Assembly: GCA_029931535.1 (NCBI GenBank)
Contig: JAQPZY010001561.1
Span: 62,001-126,000, forward strand
Origin: Margaritifera margaritifera
Taxonomy: Eukaryota; Mollusca; Bivalvia; Unionida; Margaritiferidae
Direction of reading: 5' to 3'
DNA: 64,000 nucleotides
This document shows positions 47,346-57,755 of this stretch, piece by piece (position 1 is the stretch's first letter; each line of letters begins with the position of its first letter). The notes beneath the pieces are model-generated. The model saw nothing but the letters and a program-made list of their open reading frames with translations. It made no database searches and was not told the DNA's origin. The position numbers and the translations under genes were made by a program.

Positions 47346-47563
47346 AAAATCTCTGCTGTGTGTTATTGATTTATTTTGATTGATAAGTAACATTGCTGTA
47401 ATAAAACACACAGATGTAATAAAACACACTGATAATACACAGAGGAAAAAAATGAGCTTATTTTATCTGAGGTTACCTTAGCACTTCTTGTCTGTTGCTA
47501 TTTATGGATCATTGGTCTTTATACATTCCCACTATCGATAAATTAAGAAACAGACTTGTACAG
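47346..47563. other. ICA1 intron, plain
   Basis: Nothing recognised. Confidence 0.3.
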
Positions 47564-48110
47564 TTAACTCATTAACTCCTGGAGATTCTTTTCATTTTCA
47601 CCTGAAATGGGGGTAGGAAACGCATTTTGGTGGTTAATTCTGAATTCATCCAAACATATCTGTTTCCAAGAGATTTTCCTTTATCTGGATGCTTATGTGT
47701 ACAAGAAATATTGTTTTTGATTGGCTATTTCCCCCATGCATGTGCCGAAGGGTAAAAATTGGACACATTTTTCCTACTTTTTGCAAAGGTTCATATGTCC
47801 TTGTGCAGTTCGGACCAGTCTGCTTTAGATCTAAGGCCAAAAGTCAAAAATCTGGACACAAACTCTGGTTTCGAAACCAGCAATTTTCAACCTAAAAAAA
47901 TCAGGTCTCAAAAATTTTGTTTTTTCCGCTGTATTTTTTAACGTGAGTAGAAAGTCTATATTATTTGGTGTCATTGCAGAACTACATCTTTCTCCTTTTC
48001 TGTAATAGCACCCACTTTGGTGTATCATAAATGATGTTGACGTTACAGAGTTCGGAAGTAGGGTACAGCCTCATGAGGCGTAAACGTGGCATGCAGGGTT
48101 AATGAGTTAA
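47564..48110. mobile_element. Short TTAA-flanked element (piggyBac-like MITE)
   Basis: Both ends carry TTAA (47564-47567 and 48107-48110) next to inverted repeats starting CTCATTAAC. TTAA is the target of piggyBac transposases, so a non-autonomous piggyBac-like element is likely. The inverted match beyond nine bases is imperfect. Confidence 0.65.
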
Positions 48111-49674
48111 TGTAACCTCAGCTGCCTTTTTTTAATTATGACAAATTATTTATTCCTTACATACCTTTATGATTAGAAAAAACGATTTTATTGCTTACAT
48201 TCCATTACCTTAAGAACAAATTATATGATTAATTATCCATCTATACCACAACACAAATGATTTGTTACCTACCTTCCATTAAACTTTGCAGAAATAAATG
48301 ACTTTGCTTCCCACCAGTTATGCCTAAATTTTATAATATGTCATAAATTTTAATCATTACCTCCCTTGCCATCATTTTTTGCTTAATTATAGTTCATTAT
48401 CCCAATTGAAATGTATGGCAGAAAGGGACTGCATGAAATATTAAATGATTTCCACATTTCTGTGTGGCTTGAAATAAAAGCTGAAAAATCATAATTGTTC
48501 TAGAAAAATATATGTAGTATACTGTATTATCACTAATTTTCATTGGGTACCAATTTTCGTGGATTTTGTTGTTGCCGTAAACCACGAATTTAAAGACTCT
48601 ACGAAAAATTAGCCACATATGATAAAGAAGCCCCCTCTCACCTCACCTCATTTTGATTACTGTTTGATTCCTAGAGATCAACAAAGCTATTGGATAAATC
48701 AGCGTCATTTTTGTAATCTGGTAACAAATATTAGCTTTTACATGTGTTTTGGGTTTAACCCTTTAAAAAAAGAATCCTAAAGCATTTTATATTGTTTAAT
48801 GCACACATATCTATACAGTATCCAGAATCCATAATTTCCACTCACTGCCTTAAATCGATATGATGTGAGATAAGTAAGAATAGAGAGAAATGAGAAAAAG
48901 CATAAGGTATTCAAACACTGATATTACTGAAAATGAAAGAAAAATAAGAATTGATACATTAAATGAAAATTAGATTTAATACTTATTCAAATCGATTCTT
49001 CATTCAAGTGAAATTGTTGTAAAAAAATTTAATTCCTCGTGAAAGCACGTCTCAATTTATCCATGCATGCCTAATCGCAATGAACAACATGACTGTAAAA
49101 TACTAAAACTATTGCTCAGAGCACACTTACTAATGAAACACTATATACACTAATTATCACAGATTATTGAAGCTCACACTTCACTTATTTTCGGACAAAA
49201 CCACTGAATCAACATCGTGTCAACCACATTGGTTGATACACACAAATGTTTATGGGGTAAATAATCCTGAAACTGTTGAATTAAACAAGTCCAGTATTCT
49301 TAAAGCCATGGACAATTAGGTCCAATCATTCAGACATTTTGGACTGAGCCACAGTTATCCATTCAGCATGAATTGGCTTCATTCAAAAGGGTTTAAGTAA
49401 GGTCTAGTGACTGAAGTTGGTTCATACACAAGGCAGGATCAAACAAAGGACTGATTCCATTGTTTTTCAATTTAGTTAGCATCATCACACTTGATGAGCA
49501 CTGAACACATCAAATGTTGATACTGATTGCAAATTCCATTGAGCAAAGGGCAGCTGGTCACATATTCAGTTCACATGTGGAATGATGACATTATCCACAC
49601 TGACTGGATCTAAGTTGAATTTTACCACTCTTCAGCCACTGTGTTAAAGCCATTGTTTTCAGAAAGAAAGATCA
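48111..49674. other. ICA1 intron, with a small palindromic repeat
   Basis: 48533-48612 is a foldback of about 80 bp: CTAATTTTCATTGGGTACCA...TTTTCGTGG pairs with CCACGAATTT...ACGAAAAATTAG. Related words lie at 50070-50098. The rest is plain AT-rich sequence. Confidence 0.55.
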
Positions 49675-49820
49675 GTGTTTTAAGGAAGAGATCATACACT
49701 TAAGGAAGAGATCATACACTTAAGGAAGAGATCATACGTTTAAGGAAGAGATCATACACTTAAGGAAGAGATCATACACTTAAGGAAGAGATCATACACT
49801 TAAGGAAGAGATCATACACA
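49675..49820. repeat. 20-bp tandem repeat, 7 copies
   Basis: The unit TTAAGGAAGAGATCATACAC is nearly perfect, with one GTTTAAGG variant. Confidence 0.93.
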
Positions 49821-50308
49821 TGTAATTTAATATCCGATTAGATTAGTGTTGTTGGCTGCATCGGCTCTCTTTGATGTTGAGTAGAAGTGATTTATCTTGA
49901 GAGGTGTTTGATTTGTGCTTATACAGGTGGTAGTATTGTTTTAACCATTGAAGAGGCCGTCATTTGTTGTTGTCATAGTTTTGTTCTTTTGTATTCTTTA
50001 TTTGAGGTATTGTAGAGATTAATCCATGAAATTAAATGCCTACAAATATGCAAACTTTGACAGGCAAAACCACGAATTCAAGTACCTACGAAAATGTCTT
50101 TTTTTTACAATGAACATTCACAATTAGAAACTTATAACATCTTTATTCATATAAAGAAAGAAGCAGTGATAAGATATTTCTTTTTTCTTTTAGAATACAA
50201 CACATATAGCTAAATTTAAAAATTGAACTCTTGTGTTAGAACTAAGCATGTTATAGTGGGGAACATTGTACTAAGAACATTTTCATATATTATGTTCTTG
50301 TATTTCAG
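49821..50308. other. End of the ICA1 intron before the Pro/Gln exon
   Basis: Contains CCACGAATTCAAGTACCTAC at about 50070, a relative of the 48533 palindrome. Otherwise plain up to the acceptor. Confidence 0.45.
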
Positions 50309-50454
50309 GGCTAGGTAAGCCAAGTGGCATGATACCCCCTGCCCTTCAAGGACCTGGTATTGCACCCACTGTCCCAGCACCATTCCATCAAGTCATGCAA
50401 GGGCAACAGCAGCAGCAGCAACCACCTAAACAGAAACCTCAGCCAAGTAAAAAG
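50309..50454 (+). CDS. ICA1: ICA1-like gene, Pro/Gln-rich exon
   Basis: This 146-nt exon lies between the acceptor TTGTATTTCAG and the donor AAG|GTAACT. It enters in phase 1 and leaves in phase 0, in register with both neighbours. It encodes a flexible linker: GKPSGMIPPALQGPG, a Pro/Ala stretch, then a run of six glutamines (CAA, four CAG, CAA) at about 50404-50424, then PPKQKPQPSKK. The short CAG tract is a potentially length-variable codon repeat. A linker between the EW-AVFG motif and the terminal [10 protein letters not shown] motif is expected for ICA1, though its sequence is poorly conserved. A 38-bp minisatellite begins about 18 bp beyond the donor. Confidence 0.85.
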
Positions 50455-50472
50455 GTAACTTTAAAGAATTTT

Positions 50473-50803
50473 TATCATTGAACCAGTCTGTAGTTTTAGA
50501 CCATAATTTGTATCATTGAACCAGTCTGTAGTTTTATACCTTAATTTGCATCATTGAAACAGTCTGTAGTTTTAGACCATAATTTGTATCATTGAACCAG
50601 TCTGTAGTTTTAGACCATAATTTATATCATTCAACTAGTCTGCTGTTTTAGACCATAAGTTGTATCATTCAATCAGTCTGTAGTTTTGGACCATAATTTG
50701 TATCACTGAACCAGTCTGTGATTTTATACCATAATTTGTATCATTGAACCAGTCTCTAGTTTTAGACCATAATTTATATCATTGAAATAGTCTGTAGTTT
50801 TAA
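50473..50803. repeat. 38-bp minisatellite, about 9 copies, beginning next to an exon donor
   Basis: The unit is TATCATTGAACCAGTCTGTA, GTTTTAGACCATAATTTG. It begins about 18 bp beyond the exon donor at 50455 and is interrupted at 50804 by a nested insertion. It resumes at 52814-52878 as three shortened 24-bp units (TAGTTTTAGACCTTAATTTG). Confidence 0.92.
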
Positions 50804-50872
50804 TAGGGTTACCATATTTGTACTTTCAAAAAAAGAGTACACTCTTATCACTCATGTATATACATATACATA

Positions 50873-52636
50873 CACCGTAATGACAGTAAGTCTTGGGACA
50901 CCCTTAATTATTTTCAAAAGTAATTTTGTATGACCTATAAAAGTTGGGACACAAAGTTAAAGCAATTTTTTTATGTACTATAAGTCTTGGGACACCTAAA
51001 ACATTTTTTTTTCTACTGATCGATCGGCATAATTTATCGTTCGTAACCTCTTGTAAAATAAACATGACTTTGTGGTTCTTATGGGACTCTCAATATGAAA
51101 TATTACACGGAAATGTTATAAATTATTATAATTTGCTTGAAAAGTCAATAAATATATTTATTTTTTCTCTGTTGTCTTATTTATACCGAATTCAGATATG
51201 TATAATTTAATCAGACGATGAAAAGAATTGAGCATTAGCTGTATGTTTTACCCATTCAAAAGTAACTTCTCCCTTTTGTGCTCTAGTTTACTATTGTCAG
51301 TTAATGCATTAGTGCATTAAAATTGTCGAAAGTCACCTGTAATTATGGGGGGTTTTTTCCCCTGAAAATGGAAATTCCTAACTCATTAAAATGTGATACC
51401 AGTATGACAACAATGAAAATAGTGTTTATTTCAACTCTTGCATTTATTGTGCGTATGTTTACATCATGGCATCACCACATGTACATTGAAGATTTTATTT
51501 GCTTAGAATGAAGTACATACCTTGGATTCGAATCAAAGGCACTACTGCACTAAACTTAAATAATATCTCTAAAATACGATAAAGAAGTTTCAGAAATAAT
51601 GCTTTTAAAATGAAAACTCCAAGGTAGTTTGCTTTGATGTAAGCGACCTTAAATAAGTACCTGTTTACTCAGCTACGGTAATGTGCTAATATTACTGAGT
51701 AGAAGCCAATCACACATCAAAGTACCGGCATTGCCGCCAGACAAAATTTCCTCTTTACCCAAGCCAATTTCAGGGTTTAAACAATTAACTGGCCTGGATT
51801 GCTGTCAAAAAACAAAAGACAAATCCAACAATTATAAACAAAGGAGACGCCAAAACAACCAGCTTGCCAAAATCAAAAGTGCAATGAATAATGTGTGGAA
51901 AATTACGATTTTGTGAAGCCGAAACACAAAACTAAAATGGATCAATGATGCTCTTAATCAATCTATATTCAGAATTTTAACATATATTACGATCATTCTT
52001 TCATGAATATATCGCAGTTATGTGAATTTATTCTGGTTATGTACTTTATATAATAAAACACGTGCCTTTTCATATAGATTACATCACTTTGTAGGATCGC
52101 TTATACCACTGAAAAACAGTAACTGTTGAGCGAGTGAATTCAAATAAATGAAACGGCAATGAACGTGTAGCTGAAATGTTATCTGGAAGAATGCGATTTG
52201 GTAAAAATGATGAATAAAGCAAAATCTGCATCAAATATTTTTGGGAATAAACAAGGATATAAATGACACCAAGTACAATTTGCACCGTGTAAGTACTGTA
52301 CACTCCAGTTCAGGTCTCCCATTAAATATAAGCGGCCCGTGAATTATGAAGTCTTAATTTATCTTTATTTTAAATCATGTTGGAGAAATCAGAAAATATG
52401 CACATGCAAAATAATAACATAAAACAACCATAGTAGTTTATAAAAGTTTATTGACATGGTAATTGAACGAAATGGTCACTGTGTGACGTATGGCAATCTT
52501 CCCAATTTTGTCTTTACATTTTTTTGTGTCCACAAGTTTTGGGACACCGAAAATTTTATATATTTTACATGCATATAAGTCTTGGGACACGGAAAAAAAA
52601 TTTAAAAAATTTTGTCCCAAGACTGACCGTCATTAT

Positions 52637-52640
<4 letters not shown>
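50873..52640. mobile_element. Inner TA-flanked DNA element (Tc1/mariner-like ends), non-autonomous
   Basis: The ends CACCGTAATGACAGTAAGTC and its counterpart (inverse of GACTGACCGTCATTATGGTA) share about 27 bp and are flanked by TA. The word AAGTCTTGGGACAC or close variants occurs three times near the left end and three times near the right, as subterminal repeats. The 1.7-kb interior has short open frames only; no transposase or DDE motif was recognised. Confidence 0.75.
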
Positions 52641-52728
<88 letters not shown>

Positions 52729-52742
52729 ATTATATATATATA
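52641..52742. repeat. (AT)n microsatellite
   Basis: Two AT blocks separated by a short CTCT word, at the right edge of the inner element. Confidence 0.93.
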
Positions 52743-52878
52743 AGAGACAAAGAGGAGACAAAGGACCGAAAATGTGGACATGTCCGGGAAAAAGAGGACG
52801 TATGGTAGCCCTAGTTTTAGACCTTAATTTGACTAGTTTTAGACCTTAATTTGACTAGTTTTAGACCTTAATTTGAAT

Positions 52879-53272
52879 GATAAATGGGTAAAAAATTTAA
52901 TGGTTTTAGAGCATTACCCAGCCTTTGACAAAATTTTAGCATTTTTGCTGGTCCAAATTTGTCACATGGAAATCCAGAATGAAACCGTATTAGATTTTGA
53001 AAAAAACTACCATGTCATCAAGGAGTGACATCATGAATGAAGTATGTTTTTATTAAGTCATTTAATAGTTTTTAGTGTTTCTCTGCTTTGCCTACACATA
53101 TCTGAAAATAATGTGGAAATGGGGTTCGAGAGGTAAATTTGTTGCAAGTGTCTCATCATGTAGTTCTCTTCTGTCTCTGTATCATTCCATACTGTCCTGG
53201 TCACCAAGAAACTATGTAGCTAACATTCCAGTAACCCATTTTCAACAAAACATCCATATAAATATCATAAAG

Positions 53273-53276
<4 letters not shown>
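52879..53276. other. ICA1 intron, plain
   Basis: Nothing recognised. Confidence 0.35.

Positions 53277-53312
<36 letters not shown>
53277..53312. repeat. (CT)n microsatellite
   Basis: About 17 CT units, 330 bp before the last exon. Confidence 0.93.
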
Positions 53313-53345
53313 AAAGTGAAAAGACTTAATAACTTTAGTATAGTG

Positions 53346-53532
53346 CAGGGGTCTCCAAACTACGGCCCACAGGCAGGATCCGGTCTGTGGCTTCAATTTG
53401 TCCAGCCCGCAAAGTGTTGTACTTTTTAAAAACGATTTTGCATATATTTAAATTTTTCACAGTCGCTTCGACCCGCAAACCCCCTTGAAAAATCTAACAT
53501 GGCCCTCGTCTTATAAAGTTTGGAGACCCCTG
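53346..53532. mobile_element. 187-bp hAT MITE with perfect 8-bp target duplication
   Basis: The ends CAGGGGTCTCCAAACTACGG and ...AGTTTGGAGACCCCTG are inverted repeats. GTATAGTG flanks both sides (53338-53345 and 53533-53540). The ends are of the widespread animal hAT type. It lies only 109 bp before the last ICA1 exon. Confidence 0.93.
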
Positions 53533-53608
53533 GTATAGTGCTCCTGTGTAAGGGAAGTAATAAATCAATGTGCAATATATTACTAAGTAAATTGGCTACT
53601 ATGCATAG

Positions 53609-53755
<147 letters not shown>

Positions 53756-54073
53756 GAGGGACAACAACTTGTCAAGATTTGTTCCACATTTGACTAGTCC
53801 AGAGTTAATTGAATATATGGTGTATATATTATTTGGTATTTCCTTATTTATATTCTTTATCATCATTTCTTTGATGAACATACAGTTTACATGTTTGTTT
53901 TGTAAGATATTTTTCTGATTGTAATTGTTTTCTAACAAAGAACATACAATATAATAGATAGAACATGTTCAATGGTTTTATAATTAGTAAAAAAATTTCT
54001 TTCTGTAAGTGCAATTTTAAGTACTCATGATGATTGAAATGTGAAGGAGGAAAGTGGAAACTGAAACAAATGC

Positions 54074-54130
<57 letters not shown>

Positions 54131-54369
54131 CATAAATACAGTACTCGTAGAAATTTGTGTGGATGAGAACCAAAATTTAAATATTTTCCATAGCATCATG
54201 TGATCATCATTAACCAACCAGTTCTGAAACAGCTTAGAGTAATGGCAAAGTGTCAAAGCTCTGTCAGTATTTTGAATTTTTGAATTTAACTGACCAGTTC
54301 TGAAACTGCTTAGAGTAATGGCAAAGTGTACCCCAAACAACATCACATAAGTTGAAGCCTCAAACCACA
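53756..54369 (+). other. Presumed ICA1 3' UTR, with a (TA)n tract
   Basis: No coding sequence. (TA)n at about 54076-54128. A local direct repeat of CCAGTTCTGAAAC-GCTTAG and AGTAATGGCAAAGTGT lies at 54219-54255 and 54292-54330. Confidence 0.5.
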
Positions 54370-55416
54370 CTGATATCATCAAGAGGCAAACCAACACTGA
54401 GTGCCATCAGGAGGCAGACCAACACTGAATGTCATCGAGAGTCAAACCAACACTGAATGTCATCAAGAGTCAAACCAACACTGAATGTTATCAAGAGGCA
54501 AACCAACACTGAATGTCATCAGGAGTCAGACCAACACTGAATGTCATCAAGAGTCAAACCACACTGTGTGTCACTAAGAGCCAGACCAACACTGAATGTC
54601 ATCAGGAGTCAAACCTCACTGTCATCAGGAGTCAGACCAACACTGAATGTCATCAAGAGTCAAACCACACTGTCATTGAGAGCCAGACCAACACTGAATG
54701 TCATCAAGAGTCAAACCACACTGAGTGTCATCAGGAGTCACACCAACACTGAACCATCAAGAGTCAAACCACACTGAGTGTCATCGGGAGTCAGACCAAC
54801 ACTGAGTGTCATCAAGAGTCAAACCACACTGAGTGTCATTAAGAGCAAATCGCACTGATATCATCAAGAGTCAATCCAACACTGAGTTTTATCAAGAGTC
54901 AAACCACACTGAGTGTCATCAAGAGTCAAACCACACAGATATCAAGAGTCAAACCAACACTGAGTGACATCAAGAGTCAAACCACACTGATATCATCAAG
55001 AGTCAAACCACACTGAGTGTCATCTAGAGTCAAACCAGTGTCATCAAGAGTCAAACCACACTGATATCAAGAGTCAAACCACACTGAGTGTCATCAAGAG
55101 TCAGACCAATGCTGAATGTCACCAAGAGTCAAACCATACTGAGTGTCATCAAGAGACAAACCACACTGAATGTCATCAAGAGTTAAACCACACTAATTGT
55201 CATCAAGAGTCAAACCACACTGAATGTCATCAAGAGTTAAACCACACTAATTGTCATCAAGAGACAAACCACACTGAATGACATCAAGAGTTAAACCATA
55301 CTGAGTGTCATCAAGAGACAAACCACACTGAATGTCATCAAGAGTTAAACCACACTAATTGTCATCAAGAGTCAAACCAATGTCATCAAGAGTCAAACCA
55401 CACTGAGTGTCATTTT
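54370..55416. repeat. 27-bp minisatellite, about 38 copies
   Basis: The unit is TGTCATCAAGAGTCAAACCA, CACTGAG, mixed with 19-bp and ACCAACACTGAATG variants. It is possibly transcribed as part of the ICA1 3' UTR. It gives spurious open frames with the repeat SQTNTECHQE. Confidence 0.93.
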
Positions 55417-56067
55417 TTGGGTATAGTCCTAAGATATCTTTCTATTTGTGGAAAAGTTTAATTGGTTGTTTAAAGCTATCTCATTATTTTCAATTTGTAA
55501 CATGGACAGCAGTAGGAAGCTTTTATGGAGTAAACATTATTTAAATAAGTAACAAGAATCAATGTCAGTAACTTTACACTTATCATATTCATCCAAGGGG
55601 GGTAAGTCTGACTATTAGTGTAATATAGTATAAAATGTAGATATTGTTTGCCTTTCCTTCAGCATAGTCTGCTATTGATATTTGTATTGTCACTAGCTTA
55701 ATACAAACACTAGTAACATGGCAAGTGACTATTGTTTCATACTTCTGATTAATCTTTTCTGTTCATTGTTGTTTTTAGTTGTTTGCGCAAAATTCATTTA
55801 CCTATACTTGTTTATGTATACAGTATTTATAGGTGAACCATTGTACAAATTTCATACTCCTGTTGTTATCAGTTTTTTTGTTTTTTTTTTAAGTTACATA
55901 ATTTTCTTTCAAGCCTGTTTTTGTCAGTTACACTTCTGTTTGAGAATAAAATTCTTTGCAGTTTTTATCAGTGAAACCTTTTTGCAAAGATACAAATTAA
56001 AATTTAAAAATTGCATCCTGTTATCCATATATGAATTGTGTTCATATGACTTGTATAGCACTAAAGT
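55417..56067. other. Downstream of ICA1, no gene accepted
   Basis: Contains the candidate AATAAA at 55945. A 155-codon ATG frame at 55718-56185 is hydrophobic, AT-driven and runs into a MITE, so it is not annotated as a gene. Confidence 0.4.
55945..55950 (+). terminator. Candidate polyadenylation signal for ICA1
   Basis: This is the first canonical AATAAA noticed downstream of the ICA1 stop, about 2.2 kb away. Variants such as ATTAAA nearer the stop cannot be excluded. A further AATAAA lies near 61499. Confidence 0.25.
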
Positions 56068-56266
56068 ACCGTATATACTCATGTACAAATCAGATCCAAC
56101 TACAAACTTCATAGATCCAGATCTGTTGTGGCATAATGTGTCAGCAGATCTATATCTATGCAGTTTGTTGGAACAAACAACATAGACCCTGATCTGTTAG
56201 TGCATTATGAGATGGCAGATCAGAGTCTATGTTGTTTGCAGTGGAACTTATAAGTGAGTATATACA
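56068..56266. mobile_element. Double-hairpin MITE, copy 4
   Basis: Ends ACCGTATATACTCATGTACA and TTATAAGTGAGTATATAC are inverted repeats. The hairpins are in the opposite order to copies 2 and 3, so it is inserted in the other orientation, like copy 1. Confidence 0.9.
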
Positions 56267-56764
56267 CTATGTTTTTTTCTAATGCATTATTTAAATGACA
56301 AAAATACAATTGTACATATGTAATTATGGGGGAAAAATCTTGCTTTGTTATCAGATTGTGCAAAAAATGTAAAGACTTTATACTTGATCATTTTATTTTT
56401 TGTCACTTACCAACGCCCTTGAATTAGTTTATGTACATAATTTTGATGACAAAGAAACTCAATGTATTGTATGATCTAGTTTATGTACTTAATTTTGATG
56501 ACAAAGAAACTCAATGTATTATATGATCATCATTATGAAATTTATTGTTTGATCTGTTCCTGACATTACATTCTCATTTAGAGGCTATATTAATGAGAAC
56601 ATTTCATCATTGCTTTCCAAGACCACATCCACACTGATGATGATCAGTAATAGGGTTGAACATCAGTCAATTGGCATACCATGCTAGTGGTTAAAATTCT
56701 GAAATGAAAAGTATTTTCTTGGCAATAATCACAGCCGTTTAGAAATTTTTCACCTAAAAAAGAT
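56267..56764. other. Plain sequence with a 51-bp duplication
   Basis: TTAGTTTATGTACATAATTT and the following 31 bp are duplicated in tandem (about 56425-56527). Confidence 0.5.
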
Positions 56765-56955
56765 TGTGGGGTGGGGGATTTTAACAGCACTTTTAACGCA
56801 TTATTGGGTATATCATGCTGAGGAAATGGGAGCTAAGTACCTTTCCAAAGGACACACAGAATCAGCTGATCTGGGCTGCCCTGGATGGGTATCGAACCTG
56901 TGACCCTTGGATTATGAGTCCAACACTCAACCAGTTGAACTACTGCAGTTTCTTG
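56765..56955 (-). mobile_element. tRNA-Met-like SINE
   Basis: On the minus strand: A box TAGTTCAACTGG, anticodon arm TTGGACTCATAATCCAA (loop with CAT), B box GGTTCGATACC, then CAGCCCAGATCAGCTGATTC, TGTGTCCTTTGG and an end with AATAATGCGTTAAAAGTGC. It matches 37085-37259 and the body of 29680-29874. It is the best preserved head in the window. Confidence 0.82.
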
Positions 56956-57440
56956 CACAAGATAAATGATTGAAGATATTTTTTTTTAAAATAATTTAAA
57001 TGTGCCGCACATAAAAGGTCTTTTTACACTTTATGAAATGCTAAAAGCTACTGGGAAAGTTTTTCATAGGATGTTGAAGAGATTTATTTCCTTTTAAATG
57101 CCAAAAACTTCCTTGAATTTTTGGAAAGATATTTTAATTATAGGAAAGCAGGACATGCAGATTTAATGACTGGTGAGTCAATCTTCTGTGTTATACCCAG
57201 TGAAAATGTATAGATAATATATATATATATAAAAGTAAAAGTAGGTGATTAAAAAGTCGTTGTTTTTGATAACATTCCAATAAATTTTTATCATATATCA
57301 CATCAGCATCACACAAAATTCACACATTTTGCCTTTTGGTCACAGTTTGCTCATATTCTGATTTTGCACCAACACTATAAAACATTCTCTAACCACACTC
57401 TACTTAAAATTCCAGTTTGATATTGTATCATTGGACATTA
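56956..57440. other. Plain sequence
   Basis: Short (TA)n near 57213; nothing else recognised. Confidence 0.35.
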
Positions 57441-57755
57441 TAGCCTGACTTTACATTATAGCTTGATTGGACATTATAGGACATTATAGCCTGATTGGAC
57501 ATTATAGGACATTACAGCCTGATTGGACATTATAGCCATGTTGGACATTATAGGACATCATTGCCTGATTGTGCATTATGACCTTATTGGGCATTACAGC
57601 TTGATTGGACATTATATGACATTACAGCCTGATTGGACATTATTGCCTTGTTGGATATTATAGGACATCATCGCCTGATTGGGCACTATGGCCTTACAGC
57701 TTGATTGGACATTATAGCCTGATTGGGCATTATAGCTTTACTGGACATTTTAGCC
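57441..57755. repeat. Irregular 18-bp tandem repeat, about 18 copies
   Basis: The unit CATTATAGCCTGATTGGA is mixed with ACATTATAGG inserts and TTGTTGG/TTATTGG variants. Confidence 0.88.

Larger units (their letters stand above)
50804..52813. mobile_element. Outer DNA element with TAGGGTTACCATA ends, inserted in the 38-bp array
   Basis: The left end TAGGGTTACCATATTTGTAC and right end GTACGT-like TATGGTAGCCCTA are inverted repeats; the right subterminal part reads TGTCCGGGAAAAAGAGGACG. GTTTTA lies on both sides, but because the target is itself a GTTTTA-containing array the duplication length is unsure. Nearly all of its interior is another element (50873-52640). Confidence 0.75.

Noticed and set aside
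52490..52849. 119-codon frame with Tyr-Ile repeats
   Set aside because: Spans an (AT)n tract and the ends of two DNA elements.
54513..54777. Frames with SQTNTECHQE repeats
   Set aside because: Minisatellite translation; no other evidence of coding.
55718..56185. 155-codon + strand frame with hydrophobic segments that could pass as a membrane protein
   Set aside because: The composition is that of AT-rich noncoding DNA and its last third is the double-hairpin MITE at 56068.
56900..56955. A functional tRNA-Met gene on the minus strand
   Set aside because: The A and B boxes and CAT loop are present, but the acceptor stem does not pair and the head continues into a SINE body repeated elsewhere.
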